Assembly (NCBI GenBank): GCA_017849585.1
Contig: JAFIGT010000022.1
Coordinates: 62,001 to 126,000 of the forward strand
From: Verrucomicrobium sp.
GTDB lineage: Bacteria > Verrucomicrobiota > Verrucomicrobiia > Methylacidiphilales > UBA1321
Reading direction: 5' to 3'
DNA: 64,000 nucleotides
Each line of letters opens with the position of its first letter. Within the stretch, counting starts at the first letter, position 1. This document shows positions 17,497 to 26,259 of this stretch, one piece after another. A program made the position numbers and the translations under genes. A model generated the notes under the pieces. The model was not told the DNA's origin and did no database searches. It saw only the letters and a program-made list of their open reading frames with translations.

Positions 17497-19704
17497 ATGA
17501 AGAATAAGAGCCTCAAATTCAAATTAATCAGCATGGGTCTCGCCATCGCCATTATTCCCCTGGCCTTGGCGGCATTATTCACGTGGAATCAGATGCACCG
17601 GATCAAGGGGAAAGTCGCGGAATCGATCGTCAAACTGAGTCTGGATGACTTTGCGCATCAGGCGCGGGCGATTAATGAACAGGCGCAGATGGCTTACAAA
17701 TTGTTGAGCGACGCCCTGGAGTCGAGTCTCGGTGTATCGGACGAAGAACTTAAGTTAGCGGGGCCGCTGAAAGTCTCGCCGTCTGAAATGGTGAACTGGA
17801 CAGCACTCAATCAATTCGACAAAAGCACGGTTGCAGTGACGTTGCCCAAGGTTTATTTGCACGATCAATGGCTCGGGCAAGTGGAGGATCCTCAAACCAA
17901 AGTTCCCATGGTGGACGATGTTACCCGCATTACGGGAAATCGCTCCACGATTTTTCAGAGGATGAACGATCAGGGCGATATGCTCCGAATCGCCACCAGT
18001 GTCATTGCGGCCAATGGCAAGCGTGGTATCGGAACCTATGTCCCTGCCGTCACCCCGGATGGAAATCCCAATCCGGTGATTACCAGAGTACTGAAAGGCG
18101 AAACTTTTATCGGACGCGCTTTTGTGGTGAATCAATGGTATCTGGCGGCCTATCGGCCAATAATTGATTCTGCGGGAAAAGTAATTGGAATGGTATTGAC
18201 CGGCGTTCCCGAAAGGGCGGCTTTCGCTCAATTACACCGGGCCATTATCGATCAAAAAATCGGAAAAAGCGGCTATATCTTCGTCCTCAATGCCAAGGGG
18301 GAGTCAAAAGGTAAATACGTTATTTCCCGGGAAGGAAAGCGTGATGGAGAAAATATATATAGTGAGAAAGATTCCTTCGGACGCCCGTTCATCCAGGAAA
18401 TGATCGATCAGGCGCTGACGCTCAAACCGGGTGAAATTGGCGTGTCGCATTATTCCTGGCAAAATCCTGGTGAACCAGCTCCCCGGAAAAAGACCACTTG
18501 CTTTACCTATTTTGAACCATGGGACTGGGTGATTGCCGCCAGTGCTTATGAAGACGAATACATGAGCACAGTCGATCAGACAAAAGCCGTGATCCAACAT
18601 TCTCTGGAATTCCTAGGGTTAATTGTGATTATTGCCGCGGGAATCGCGACCATTACATTCTATATGGTCTCGGCACATGTCTCGAAACAGATTTCCACGA
18701 TTTGCGATAACTTGACCGCCTGCAGTAACGAAACTGTATCAGCAGCCAATCAAGTTTCTTCTGCGAGCCAATCCCTGGCGTTAGGTTCCAATGAACAAGC
18801 TGCTTCCCTGGAAGAAACGAGCGCCTCCATGGAAGAAATGACTGCCATGACCGGCCGCAATGCCGAGAGCACCCGAAGTGGGAAAGACCTAGCGGAAAAG
18901 GCGAGAAAATCTGCGGAGAAAGCGGCCCATGACGTGGCGACCATGAAAGAAGCCATGCAAGCCGTAGGACGCTCCTCCGAACAATTGCATGTGGCAATGG
19001 ACAAGATTGATTCCTCCAGCAAGGAAATTACGCATATCATGAAGACAATCGATGATATTGCGTTTCAAACCAATATTCTTTCACTGAACGCGGCGGTTGA
19101 AGCCGCCCGTGCGGGTGAAGCGGGATGTGGGTTTGCCGTCGTGGCAGATGAAGTCAGAGCCCTCGCTCACCGTAGCGCCGAAGCGGCCAAGCAAACGGCC
19201 CAAATGATCAAAGAATCAAGCGAAAGCAGTTGTCAGGGAATGACGGTCACCAGAAAGGTTGCTGCCGATCTTGAAAATATGAGTAAAACGGCACAACAGG
19301 TGGACGCCAGCCTGGTGGAAATTCTGAACAAGGCGCAGGAGGTGGATCAAGTCATTGCCGAAATATCCACCGCTTGCCGCGAACAAAATGAGGGAACATC
19401 CCAAGTAAGCGTCACCCTCAATCAGATGGACAAGATCACACAAAGCAACGCTGCGAGTGCCGAGGAAACGGCCGCCGCTGCCGAAGAGCTGAATGCGCAA
19501 TCCCAGGAACTGAATCGTGCCGTACTGCAACTGCGTGAGCTTATTCATGGCCATAAGGCAGGCCTTGGTTCTGGCGATGCAGGAATTGATTCTTCGCAAA
19601 AAGGAAAAACAGAGCGACTCAAAAATATAAAGGCTAACCGTGCCATCATGCCAAAGAAAAAAGAATCCGCCCCTCTTCTTTATCCCACGGCTGCGAAACA
19701 TTGA
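17497..19704 (+). CDS. Methyl-accepting chemotaxis protein with periplasmic Cache domain
   Basis: 735 residues. Membrane segments at about 8-28 and 367-389 bound a large periplasmic region of Cache_3/Cache_2 type ([50 protein letters not shown]). The cytoplasmic hairpin has the conserved tip [20 protein letters not shown] followed by [18 protein letters not shown]. It senses small ligands and controls CheA, but no che gene is in the window. There is no CheR-binding pentapeptide at the C-terminus. ATG at 17497 with AAAGGA upstream. Confidence 0.9.
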   Translation: MKNKSLKFKLISMGLAIAIIPLALAALFTWNQMHRIKGKVAESIVKLSLDDFAHQARAINEQAQMAYKLLSDALESSLGVSDEELKLAGPLKVSPSEMVNWTALNQFDKSTVAVTLPKVYLHDQWLGQVEDPQTKVPMVDDVTRITGNRSTIFQRMNDQGDMLRIATSVIAANGKRGIGTYVPAVTPDGNPNPVITRVLKGETFIGRAFVVNQWYLAAYRPIIDSAGKVIGMVLTGVPERAAFAQLHRAIIDQKIGKSGYIFVLNAKGESKGKYVISREGKRDGENIYSEKDSFGRPFIQEMIDQALTLKPGEIGVSHYSWQNPGEPAPRKKTTCFTYFEPWDWVIAASAYEDEYMSTVDQTKAVIQHSLEFLGLIVIIAAGIATITFYMVSAHVSKQISTICDNLTACSNETVSAANQVSSASQSLALGSNEQAASLEETSASMEEMTAMTGRNAESTRSGKDLAEKARKSAEKAAHDVATMKEAMQAVGRSSEQLHVAMDKIDSSSKEITHIMKTIDDIAFQTNILSLNAAVEAARAGEAGCGFAVVADEVRALAHRSAEAAKQTAQMIKESSESSCQGMTVTRKVAADLENMSKTAQQVDASLVEILNKAQEVDQVIAEISTACREQNEGTSQVSVTLNQMDKITQSNAASAEETAAAAEELNAQSQELNRAVLQLRELIHGHKAGLGSGDAGIDSSQKGKTERLKNIKANRAIMPKKKESAPLLYPTAAKH

Positions 19705-20046
19705 GCCAAACGGATCGGAGTAAAGCCATTTAATCTGGATCAATTGGTTGCGACAATAATTCGGTTCCTGTCGAAAAATCGAATTATGAAAACGAGTCCA
19801 CTGCTTTGGAAAGTTTTCGAGAAGAATGAAAAAACGATAGTCGATGATTTGATTTTAATCGGGGCGGAGCTGGCATGCGGAATTTATCTCTTTTTTACGA
19901 TTCCTTCTGATCTTGCTCCTTTTTGGAAAAACTTTTCCCGACTCATTGCCTCAATAAATCGAACCTCTTTGTTTTAAGGCGTGAAAAATAACGAGATAAA
20001 TACTCCTCTTAATTTTGGTATGAAAATCGAATAGGAAAGAGTGAAT
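19705..20046. other. AT-rich intergenic stretch between the two chemoreceptor genes
   Basis: No convincing gene. A 77-codon ORF at 19744-19977 has no ribosome site and no recognisable features. Confidence 0.4.
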
Positions 20047-21693
20047 ATGAAGAATTGGACTATTAGTCAACGCATCATCTTTGGCTTCACGAGCATCATC
20101 GTTATTGCAGTCGCATTGGGATTATTTGCCTATACTCGACTTGCCGAGATCAGCAATTATTCACTTCGAGGTGCTACTCAGACAACACCTATTGCTACCT
20201 TGTGCCTGGAGATTAAAATCAATCTGGGCTTATCCGCACGTGACGTTTATCAGCATATCGGCAGCGCCGATAAAACGGACATGGCCAATTTGGAAAAAGA
20301 GCTTGCGGATATTACCGCTGCCAACACTCAAAAATTCGAAAAAGTGGGTAAATTGATCACCGACCCCAAGGAGCGCGAACTTCTGGAAAAGACCAGTGCG
20401 AGTCGCCTGGCTTATCGCAAGGCATTGGCGGCGCTTTTGGAGATCAGCCGTCTTGGCACAGAAAATGAAAAAGCGTATACCATGGGACGGACCCAATTCG
20501 ATCCGGCGGTAAATCAATACCTTCAAGACTTGAATGCTCTGGTCGAGTTCAGCCAGGCCCAACAAAAGCAGGCGGACGAAGGAACCTTGTCAGCGGTACG
20601 CACGTCGAAGCTGGGCATTATCATAGGACTGATTTTGGCGGTCGTTGTTGGCGTGGCCCTCGCGCTTCTGATCATCAAAACGACCACAAAAGTTCTGACA
20701 TCCGTAGCCCATTCTTTGAGTGAAGGTTCCTCTCAAATCGCCTCGGCGACCACCCAGCTTTCCTCCACCAGTCAGCTCTTGGCTCAAGGTGCGAGTGAAC
20801 AAGCCGCATCTCTGGAGGAAACCTCCTCGTCCATGGAGGAAATGACCAGCATGGTGCAGGCCAACAGCAACAGTGTGCAGGCTTCCAAGAATCTGGCAGT
20901 GGAAACACGTCAAACCACCACGGAAAATACCGAAAAGGTTCACGAGTTAATTGCCTCCGTGAACGACGCAAGTTCCTCCTCCCATCGCCTGACAAAAGCC
21001 ATGGAAGAAATCAAGAGAGCCAGTGGTTCCATTGCCAATATCATCAAGACCATCGACGAAATTGCCTTCCAGACCAATATTCTCGCCCTTAACGCCGCCG
21101 TGGAAGCGGCTCGCGCCGGTGACGCGGGAATGGGCTTCGCTGTGGTTGCCGATGAAGTGCGCAGCTTGGCCAAGCGCAGCGCCGATGCCGCCAAGGAAAC
21201 CGCTGCCATTATTGAGGACTCCATTCGCAAGAGCGAAACCGGTGTGAAAATCAATGACGAGGTCGTGGGCAAACTCACGGACATCGACGCTAAATCCAAA
21301 CAGGTCGATGCGGGCTTGCATGTGATTCTGGAAAAAGTAGGAAAGGTGGACGAAGCCATGTCGCAAATCGCTACTGCCTCCAAGGAACAATCGCAGGGCA
21401 TCAGTCAGGTTAACACGGCCTTGACCCAGATGGATAAGGTGACTCAATCGAGTGCCGCCAGTGCCGAGGAAACTGCCAGTGCAGCCGAGGAATTGAATGC
21501 CCAAGCCACGGAACTTAAGCGATCTGTCAGCGATTTGATGGCTCTGGTGGATCGCAAGGTAGCGAAGGAAGAATCGATTTCCGGTGCAACCACTAACCTA
21601 CAGGCGCTTTCACAATCGAAACGGTCTTCTCAATTACGAACTTCTGTTCCAGCCAGAAAAAAAAGTTTTCACGAAATCTCCTCTCGTAATTAA
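20047..21693 (+). CDS. Methyl-accepting chemotaxis protein with four-helix-bundle sensor
   Basis: 548 residues from the ATG at 20047, which has AGGAAAG at a 7-base spacing; a GTG six bases earlier is less likely. Membrane segments at about 8-28 and 187-207 flank a helical periplasmic domain of 4HB_MCP type ([19 protein letters not shown]). The signalling tip is [20 protein letters not shown] with [18 protein letters not shown]. The hairpin is very similar to that of the receptor at 17497, so the two probably signal to the same array. Confidence 0.9.
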   Translation: MKNWTISQRIIFGFTSIIVIAVALGLFAYTRLAEISNYSLRGATQTTPIATLCLEIKINLGLSARDVYQHIGSADKTDMANLEKELADITAANTQKFEKVGKLITDPKERELLEKTSASRLAYRKALAALLEISRLGTENEKAYTMGRTQFDPAVNQYLQDLNALVEFSQAQQKQADEGTLSAVRTSKLGIIIGLILAVVVGVALALLIIKTTTKVLTSVAHSLSEGSSQIASATTQLSSTSQLLAQGASEQAASLEETSSSMEEMTSMVQANSNSVQASKNLAVETRQTTTENTEKVHELIASVNDASSSSHRLTKAMEEIKRASGSIANIIKTIDEIAFQTNILALNAAVEAARAGDAGMGFAVVADEVRSLAKRSADAAKETAAIIEDSIRKSETGVKINDEVVGKLTDIDAKSKQVDAGLHVILEKVGKVDEAMSQIATASKEQSQGISQVNTALTQMDKVTQSSAASAEETASAAEELNAQATELKRSVSDLMALVDRKVAKEESISGATTNLQALSQSKRSSQLRTSVPARKKSFHEISSRN

Positions 21694-21724
21694 GCTGCAA
21701 AACGGCTCCGTAATTCCAACAGTC

Positions 21725-21766
21725 GCCTCCAAGTTCGGTCCAATCTTGGGGGCGGCTTCCGTTTTT
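21725..21766 (+). terminator. Terminator candidate after the second chemoreceptor gene
   Basis: GCCTCCAAG pairs with CTTGGGGGC (one wobble) around an 11-base loop, followed by TTTTT at 21762-21766. It lies 31 bases after the stop codon. Confidence 0.5.
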
Positions 21767-21836
21767 GGAGAGGCCAGCCACCGCAATCATTCGCCAGAGA
21801 CGAAGCGCTTCCAAGAAGCACTTTCATGATATTCCA

Positions 21837-23738
21837 CTACGGGGATGCGGATTTGCCCAAGGCTTTACGTACGGCGGCGGTCAACGCTGCAATGTCGAAT
21901 GGTTTTTGCAGATAGGCGAATCCTGACCGCTCCGGAATGGGCGACCGCGCTATTTTGCTGCTGTAACCACTCATGATCATGAGCGGTAGCGTCGGCTTCA
22001 ATTTCGTGAAGGCCTCGCAGAGGTCCAATCCGTCCATTCCTCCCGGCATGATCATATCAGTCAACACAAGATCGATCTGGTCCAGCCTCCCGCTCCTCGT
22101 TTGGAGGGCTTCAGGGCCATTGCGCGCTTCCCACACGCGGTAGCCGCTCATTTTCAAACTCAAGACCAGGACTTTTCGCATCTCTTCATCGTCTTCCACC
22201 ACGAGTATGGTCTCGATGCCGCCATGGATTTGCGGAGTCCTACTGTCGGCCGCCGCAGAATGCTTGGCCGTACCAAGGGGCAGGAAAACGCGAAATTCAG
22301 TGCCTTTTTTCATCTCACTCGTCACTTCAATCCAGCCGTTGTGCTGTTTGGCAATGCCATACACTGTAGCCAATCCCAATCCGGTACCTTTGCCCACTTT
22401 TTTGGTCGTAAAGAATGGTTCGAAAACACGTCGCCGGGTTTCTTCGTCCATTCCGCAACCGGTATCGGCCACGGAGAGACAGATAAATTGGCCAGACCGC
22501 GCCTCAATGCTGGAAAGCGGTTTTGCCAGATCAAATTCCCGTTTTTCAAGACGAACGGTCAATCTCCCGCCTTTGGGCATGGCGTCACGGGCATTGATGC
22601 AAAGATTCATGACCACCTGTTCGATCATGCCGGAATCCGCCTCAATCCAGAGATCGCCATCTGGAATTTGGAACACCAGATCGATGTTTTCGCCCAATAG
22701 TCGGCGAAGCATCTCCATCTCGCCATTGACCAAAACCCTCAGATCAATTGACCTCACTTGCATGGCTTGCTTGCGGCTAAACGTTAACAGTTGCCGGGTC
22801 AGGCGAGCCGCCCGTTCGGCTCCGTTTTTCAAGCATTGGAGCGACTCCCGCAGATCGGATGTCAACTCCGGTTTACTTAACAAAAAATCCAACAGCAGCA
22901 TGTTCGCCGCCAGGATATTGTTGTAGTCGTGGGCGACTCCACCGGCCAGCCGTCCGACGGCTTCCATCTTCTGTGCTTCGATAAACTGCCGCTCCAATTC
23001 GATCTCGCGGGTAACGTCGCGCTTGACGGCCACAAAGCTGGTAATTTTCCCTTCGTCATTGCGAATGGGTGTGATGCTGGCTTCTTCTTCGTAGAGTGTA
23101 CCGTCTTTGCGTTGATTGGTAAAACGGCCATTCCAAACTTCACCGCGCAAGATTGTCCCCCACATGTTCTTGTAAAACTCAGCCGATTGCTTTCCGCTAT
23201 TTAGAAAGCGGGGATTTAGCCCCAATACTTCCTGACGGGTGTAGCCGGTGACCTTTTCGAAACCTTGATTAACAAAAAATATCGTCCCTTGCGCATCGGT
23301 AAATACGATCGATTCCGCCGACTGATCAATCGCAGCCATGATGTGCTGATTGGCTTCTTCGGCTTGCTTGTGCTCGGTAATATCGCGAGTGATGCCGCAA
23401 ATGCCGGTTATATTTCCGTTAGAATCGCGGAGGGAAACCTTGGTTGTCGATGTCCAGGCGGTTGTACCGTCGGGAAGTGTTTTCTTTCCCACCTTATCCC
23501 GAATGGTTTTGCCGGTGCGAATAATTTCATTTTCGTCCGCGCGGGTGCGGAGCGCATACTCGCGCTGGAAAAGATCGAAATCGGTTTTCCCTACGATCTC
23601 TTCATTGTGAGTCATTCCGACGAGGCTTAACAACGCTTTGTTGGCCAGAATAAAGCGGCCTTCCTGATCCTTAAAATAAATCCGGTCCGGAATAGTATCC
23701 ATCAATGCGGACAATAAATGATGGTGCACGCATTCCAT
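21837..23738 (-). CDS. Hybrid histidine kinase: PAS-PAS-kinase-receiver
   Basis: 633 residues, soluble. The first PAS domain (about 10-125) begins MDTIPDRIYFKDQEGRFILA; the second (about 130-250) has FFVNQGFEKVTGYTRQEVLG. The H-box GVAHDYNNILAANM carries H270; G2 is GKGTGLGLATVYG. A C-terminal receiver (about 510-630) has ILVVEDDEEM, LVLTDMIMPGGMDG and a Lys in FAYLQKPFD. Phosphate would pass from His to its own receiver. There is no output domain, so a further phosphotransfer partner is needed. Convergent with the chemoreceptor gene. Confidence 0.92.
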   Translation of the reverse strand: MECVHHHLLSALMDTIPDRIYFKDQEGRFILANKALLSLVGMTHNEEIVGKTDFDLFQREYALRTRADENEIIRTGKTIRDKVGKKTLPDGTTAWTSTTKVSLRDSNGNITGICGITRDITEHKQAEEANQHIMAAIDQSAESIVFTDAQGTIFFVNQGFEKVTGYTRQEVLGLNPRFLNSGKQSAEFYKNMWGTILRGEVWNGRFTNQRKDGTLYEEEASITPIRNDEGKITSFVAVKRDVTREIELERQFIEAQKMEAVGRLAGGVAHDYNNILAANMLLLDFLLSKPELTSDLRESLQCLKNGAERAARLTRQLLTFSRKQAMQVRSIDLRVLVNGEMEMLRRLLGENIDLVFQIPDGDLWIEADSGMIEQVVMNLCINARDAMPKGGRLTVRLEKREFDLAKPLSSIEARSGQFICLSVADTGCGMDEETRRRVFEPFFTTKKVGKGTGLGLATVYGIAKQHNGWIEVTSEMKKGTEFRVFLPLGTAKHSAAADSRTPQIHGGIETILVVEDDEEMRKVLVLSLKMSGYRVWEARNGPEALQTRSGRLDQIDLVLTDMIMPGGMDGLDLCEAFTKLKPTLPLMIMSGYSSKIARSPIPERSGFAYLQKPFDIAALTAAVRKALGKSASP

Positions 23739-24243
23739 AAGAATTGAGTAATCGGTTTTGCGAAACTACTGGAAAAATTTAGTCTCATTGAAAAACAAAC
23801 CGAGAGGTTCCTTCCTAGCAATAGCAAGACAGAACAATAATCTCTTGTAAAAGAATTTTGAAGAAATTTCAATCATTAAGAGGAACAAATGTGAAACAAA
23901 TTCCGTCTATTGTATTATTGCGAGTGATGGCTATGCTTATCAACAAGTTAGCCCGAAGATCAGTCGCGCGGCATGCGGTTTAGTCCGAGGGGTGTTTTCA
24001 GATCAACCGCTCCGTGAACGGACGTCGCTTCTGCCAGACTGACAGGAAGAACGCGTACGGATTCGATCACGCAAGCACGTCAATAGTTCACGTACCGCTT
24101 CCGGCGTTTCACTAGCCCTGTGCGATACTTTGCAATGATAGGTTCGGTGTCCTATGCCATCTTGTTTTTTCCTTTGCAAACGCTGCAAATCCTCGCTTGC
24201 AGTGTTCATGTCTGTCGCAGGACTTCGGGTAAGTCGCCGAATT
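23739..24243. other. Intergenic stretch of about 500 bases, no gene supported
   Basis: ORFs on both strands between 24003 and 24359 are short, rich in Arg and Ser, and match nothing I recognise. The minus strand around 24150-24230 could be a decayed gene tail but I cannot identify it. Confidence 0.3.
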
Positions 24244-25299
24244 TCATGCGTATCTCGCATTCCTTTTCCGACAGCAGATGGATTCCGTTCCGCATGGTTT
24301 CTCCGCTGGCATTCTACCGAGCCCCACACGATTAGTACCCCACAAGAGATAAAGCCCAAAGCCTCCTACGACGATGAGCCAGAAACTTTTCGGTTCTGGG
24401 ATGGCGGCAATCCCGACGGGTTTGGATAATCCTGTTATCATAGCCGCATTTACTGCGACGCCAGTGTCCAGATTGTAAGCGCCCACGACATCGGGGTTTT
24501 GCTCGATAATGTAGAGAATATTCCCCACGGCGATAATTGCAACGGGCGATCCCGCTCCCGTGATAAAGTTCGCGTTCACCAGCGCGCCACCCAATGTATA
24601 TTCGCTAATAGTTCCGTTCCAGTAGTTGCTGATAAACAGGTTATTCCCATACACCACGATGTCTTGGGGACCATTCAATCCCGTGATGAAGTTTGTCGAC
24701 AGCAACGCTCCCGTAGTTGCATTGTAGGTACTCACCACACCACTGTTAAAATTGGGGGCATAGAGGACATTTTCGGACAACGCAAGTCCCCACGGATTAG
24801 AGAGCCCGGTAATGAAACCCGTTTTGAGTGCAGCTCCCGTCGTCACGTCATAGGTGGCAATCGTTCCATTACGTTCAACTACATAGAGCGTATTTTCCCG
24901 AAGAAGTAACTTTCTGGGGCCAGTGAGTCCAGTGATGAAAGAAGATGCCACGACAGCTCCCGTTTCTGCGCTGTATCTTCCAATGATGCCGGCATCGTAA
25001 TTGGTCACGTAAAGATCGTTTCCGCTAATAAGAATCCCCTCTGGTCCGCTCAGACCAGAGATAAAGGCTGCGTTAATGGCGGCTCCGGTAGTCGAATATT
25101 TCCCCACCGTCCCAGTGGAATAATTCGTGACGTAAATCTGTCCGCTCACCGTACTGACCATTCCGATACCGACTGTCATCATGATGCCCAAGACCATGCA
25201 TACCGGAGCTCGTGGCTGTGACTGAACCCAACTATGTCTATGAGCAACCAGCGTCTTTCCGCCTGGTAGCCAACTCCAGATCCGTGAGAAAAGCATCAT
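24244..25299 (-). CDS. Exported beta-propeller-like protein with PEP-CTERM sorting signal
   Basis: 351 residues. After a hydrophobic leader (about 35-52) there are seven or so repeats of about 43 residues built on ITGLSxPxGI and LYVxNYxxGxIxxY, as in NHL or SMP-30-like propellers. Near the C-terminus, IPEPKSFWLIVVGGFGLYLL is a PEP-CTERM signal, recognised by exosortase in Verrucomicrobiota and others. Normally the protein ends a few basic residues after the membrane helix; here about 30 further residues follow, rich in Cys and Arg, so the natural stop may have been lost. ATG at 25299 overlaps the upstream stop; 25197 is an alternative start giving a cleaner signal peptide. Confidence 0.75.
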   Translation of the reverse strand: MMLFSRIWSWLPGGKTLVAHRHSWVQSQPRAPVCMVLGIMMTVGIGMVSTVSGQIYVTNYSTGTVGKYSTTGAAINAAFISGLSGPEGILISGNDLYVTNYDAGIIGRYSAETGAVVASSFITGLTGPRKLLLRENTLYVVERNGTIATYDVTTGAALKTGFITGLSNPWGLALSENVLYAPNFNSGVVSTYNATTGALLSTNFITGLNGPQDIVVYGNNLFISNYWNGTISEYTLGGALVNANFITGAGSPVAIIAVGNILYIIEQNPDVVGAYNLDTGVAVNAAMITGLSKPVGIAAIPEPKSFWLIVVGGFGLYLLWGTNRVGLGRMPAEKPCGTESICCRKRNARYA

Positions 25300-25805
25300 G
25301 CGCTCGCGCCCATCCTTCTGGTCCGGTGCGCGGCTTTCGTTATCACCGAGACTTTGTGGAGGCAGGTCGAAAAGGGCACAATCCCTGGCCTGATTTGGGA
25401 AACGGAATTCAACCGTGTCGGAAGGAAATCCCGATATAATTCCAGCGGCACGATCAAAACGACCGATTGACTCTCACGCCCCATCCAGTTCGAAACCTGC
25501 CCGAGCCCGTTCACTTCTTTTGGATCTTCGAGCAAACGCAGGAACACATCAGCCCAAATCCAATCCTGCGAGCGAACGTCATGAAGTTCCGAATCCTGCA
25601 TCCATTTGTACGTCGGATGTGTGGTCAAGGATTCCAACGATTTTTCCTGCATCTTCCGAATCAAGGCGAGTTCCGTATCCTTCGCCCAATAAAGGCTTGG
25701 CTTAGAATCGGCCAAAAATTGCTCCAGCCAAATCGCCCACGCTGCCACAAGTGGATTATCGGGAAGAAAAATGGCTTGTTTCTGCTTAGCGCTCGATCTC
25801 GACAT
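25296..25805 (-). CDS. Hypothetical protein, last gene of the T4SS operon
   Basis: 169 residues from the ATG at 25805 (MSRSSAKQKQAIFLPDN), overlapping the end of the lipoprotein gene by 20 bases; the frame is open further upstream but has no better start. Trp- and Leu-rich N-terminal half (WAIWLEQFLADSKPSLYW), no signal peptide. The last 40 residues look unlike the rest (HKVSVITKAAHRTRRM), as if the natural end had been replaced at a junction with the cargo region. Function unknown. Confidence 0.55.
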   Translation of the reverse strand: MSRSSAKQKQAIFLPDNPLVAAWAIWLEQFLADSKPSLYWAKDTELALIRKMQEKSLESLTTHPTYKWMQDSELHDVRSQDWIWADVFLRLLEDPKEVNGLGQVSNWMGRESQSVVLIVPLELYRDFLPTRLNSVSQIRPGIVPFSTCLHKVSVITKAAHRTRRMGASA

Positions 25806-26259
25806 ATTGGTATTCTCCCGGATAAGTGATTCCATTGCTCGTGTAGGATGGTACGTAAATCTGCCGAATTTTGGTCGAAGCTGACGCGGCTTGATTAAGT
25901 GGTGGAGCATTGTAGATCGCCTCACGTTTCCATTGTTCTTCCAGTTGCTCGGCCCGCGCCGCATTTGCACCATCTTCCTGGCCGGTCCGATAGGCCCGTT
26001 GTTTTTGGCTGTCACCCAATTTTTGAATGCCATAGCCAGCAGCCACACCGGTAACAGCACCTACAGCCCCAGTGGTATCGCTGCCACCCAATTCCTTCCC
26101 GGTGAAGTACCCTCCGGCCCCCAATGCTGCAATGGAGCCGTAGCGCACCGTATTATCTCCCATTTGTGTCGTCAGGCTGTCGCGCTGTGAATATTGCGGC
26201 GTACTGCATGCGGTCAACGCAAGGCATACCCCTGTTAAGATCCGTTGGATGTTTTTCAT
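25786..26259 (-). CDS. Small lipoprotein with glycine-zipper segment
   Basis: 157 residues. MKNIQRILTGVCLALTACST has a lipobox (LTAC), so lipid attachment at Cys18 and outer-membrane anchoring are expected. A Gly-rich hydrophobic stretch follows (YGSIAALGAGGYFTG, GAVGAVTGVAAGYGI), then a charged helix (NAARAEQLEEQWKRE) and a C-terminal YVPSYTSNGITYPG. In this operon it could be the T4SS outer-membrane lipoprotein (VirB7/TraV role), but that is inference. Start overlaps the upstream gene by 4 bases. Confidence 0.72.
   Translation of the reverse strand: MKNIQRILTGVCLALTACSTPQYSQRDSLTTQMGDNTVRYGSIAALGAGGYFTGKELGGSDTTGAVGAVTGVAAGYGIQKLGDSQKQRAYRTGQEDGANAARAEQLEEQWKREAIYNAPPLNQAASASTKIRQIYVPSYTSNGITYPGEYQYVEIER

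Noticed and set aside
19744-19977. 77-codon ORF between the chemoreceptors
   Set aside because: No ribosome site and no feature; AT-rich intergenic DNA gives such frames by chance.
24003-24359. 118-codon minus-strand ORF after the PEP-CTERM gene
   Set aside because: Arg/Ser-rich, no ribosome site, overlaps the PEP-CTERM 3' end and matches no known pattern.
25805-26060. N-terminal extension of the 25296 gene
   Set aside because: The 85 extra codons overlap the lipoprotein gene in another frame; the ATG at 25805 is the better start.
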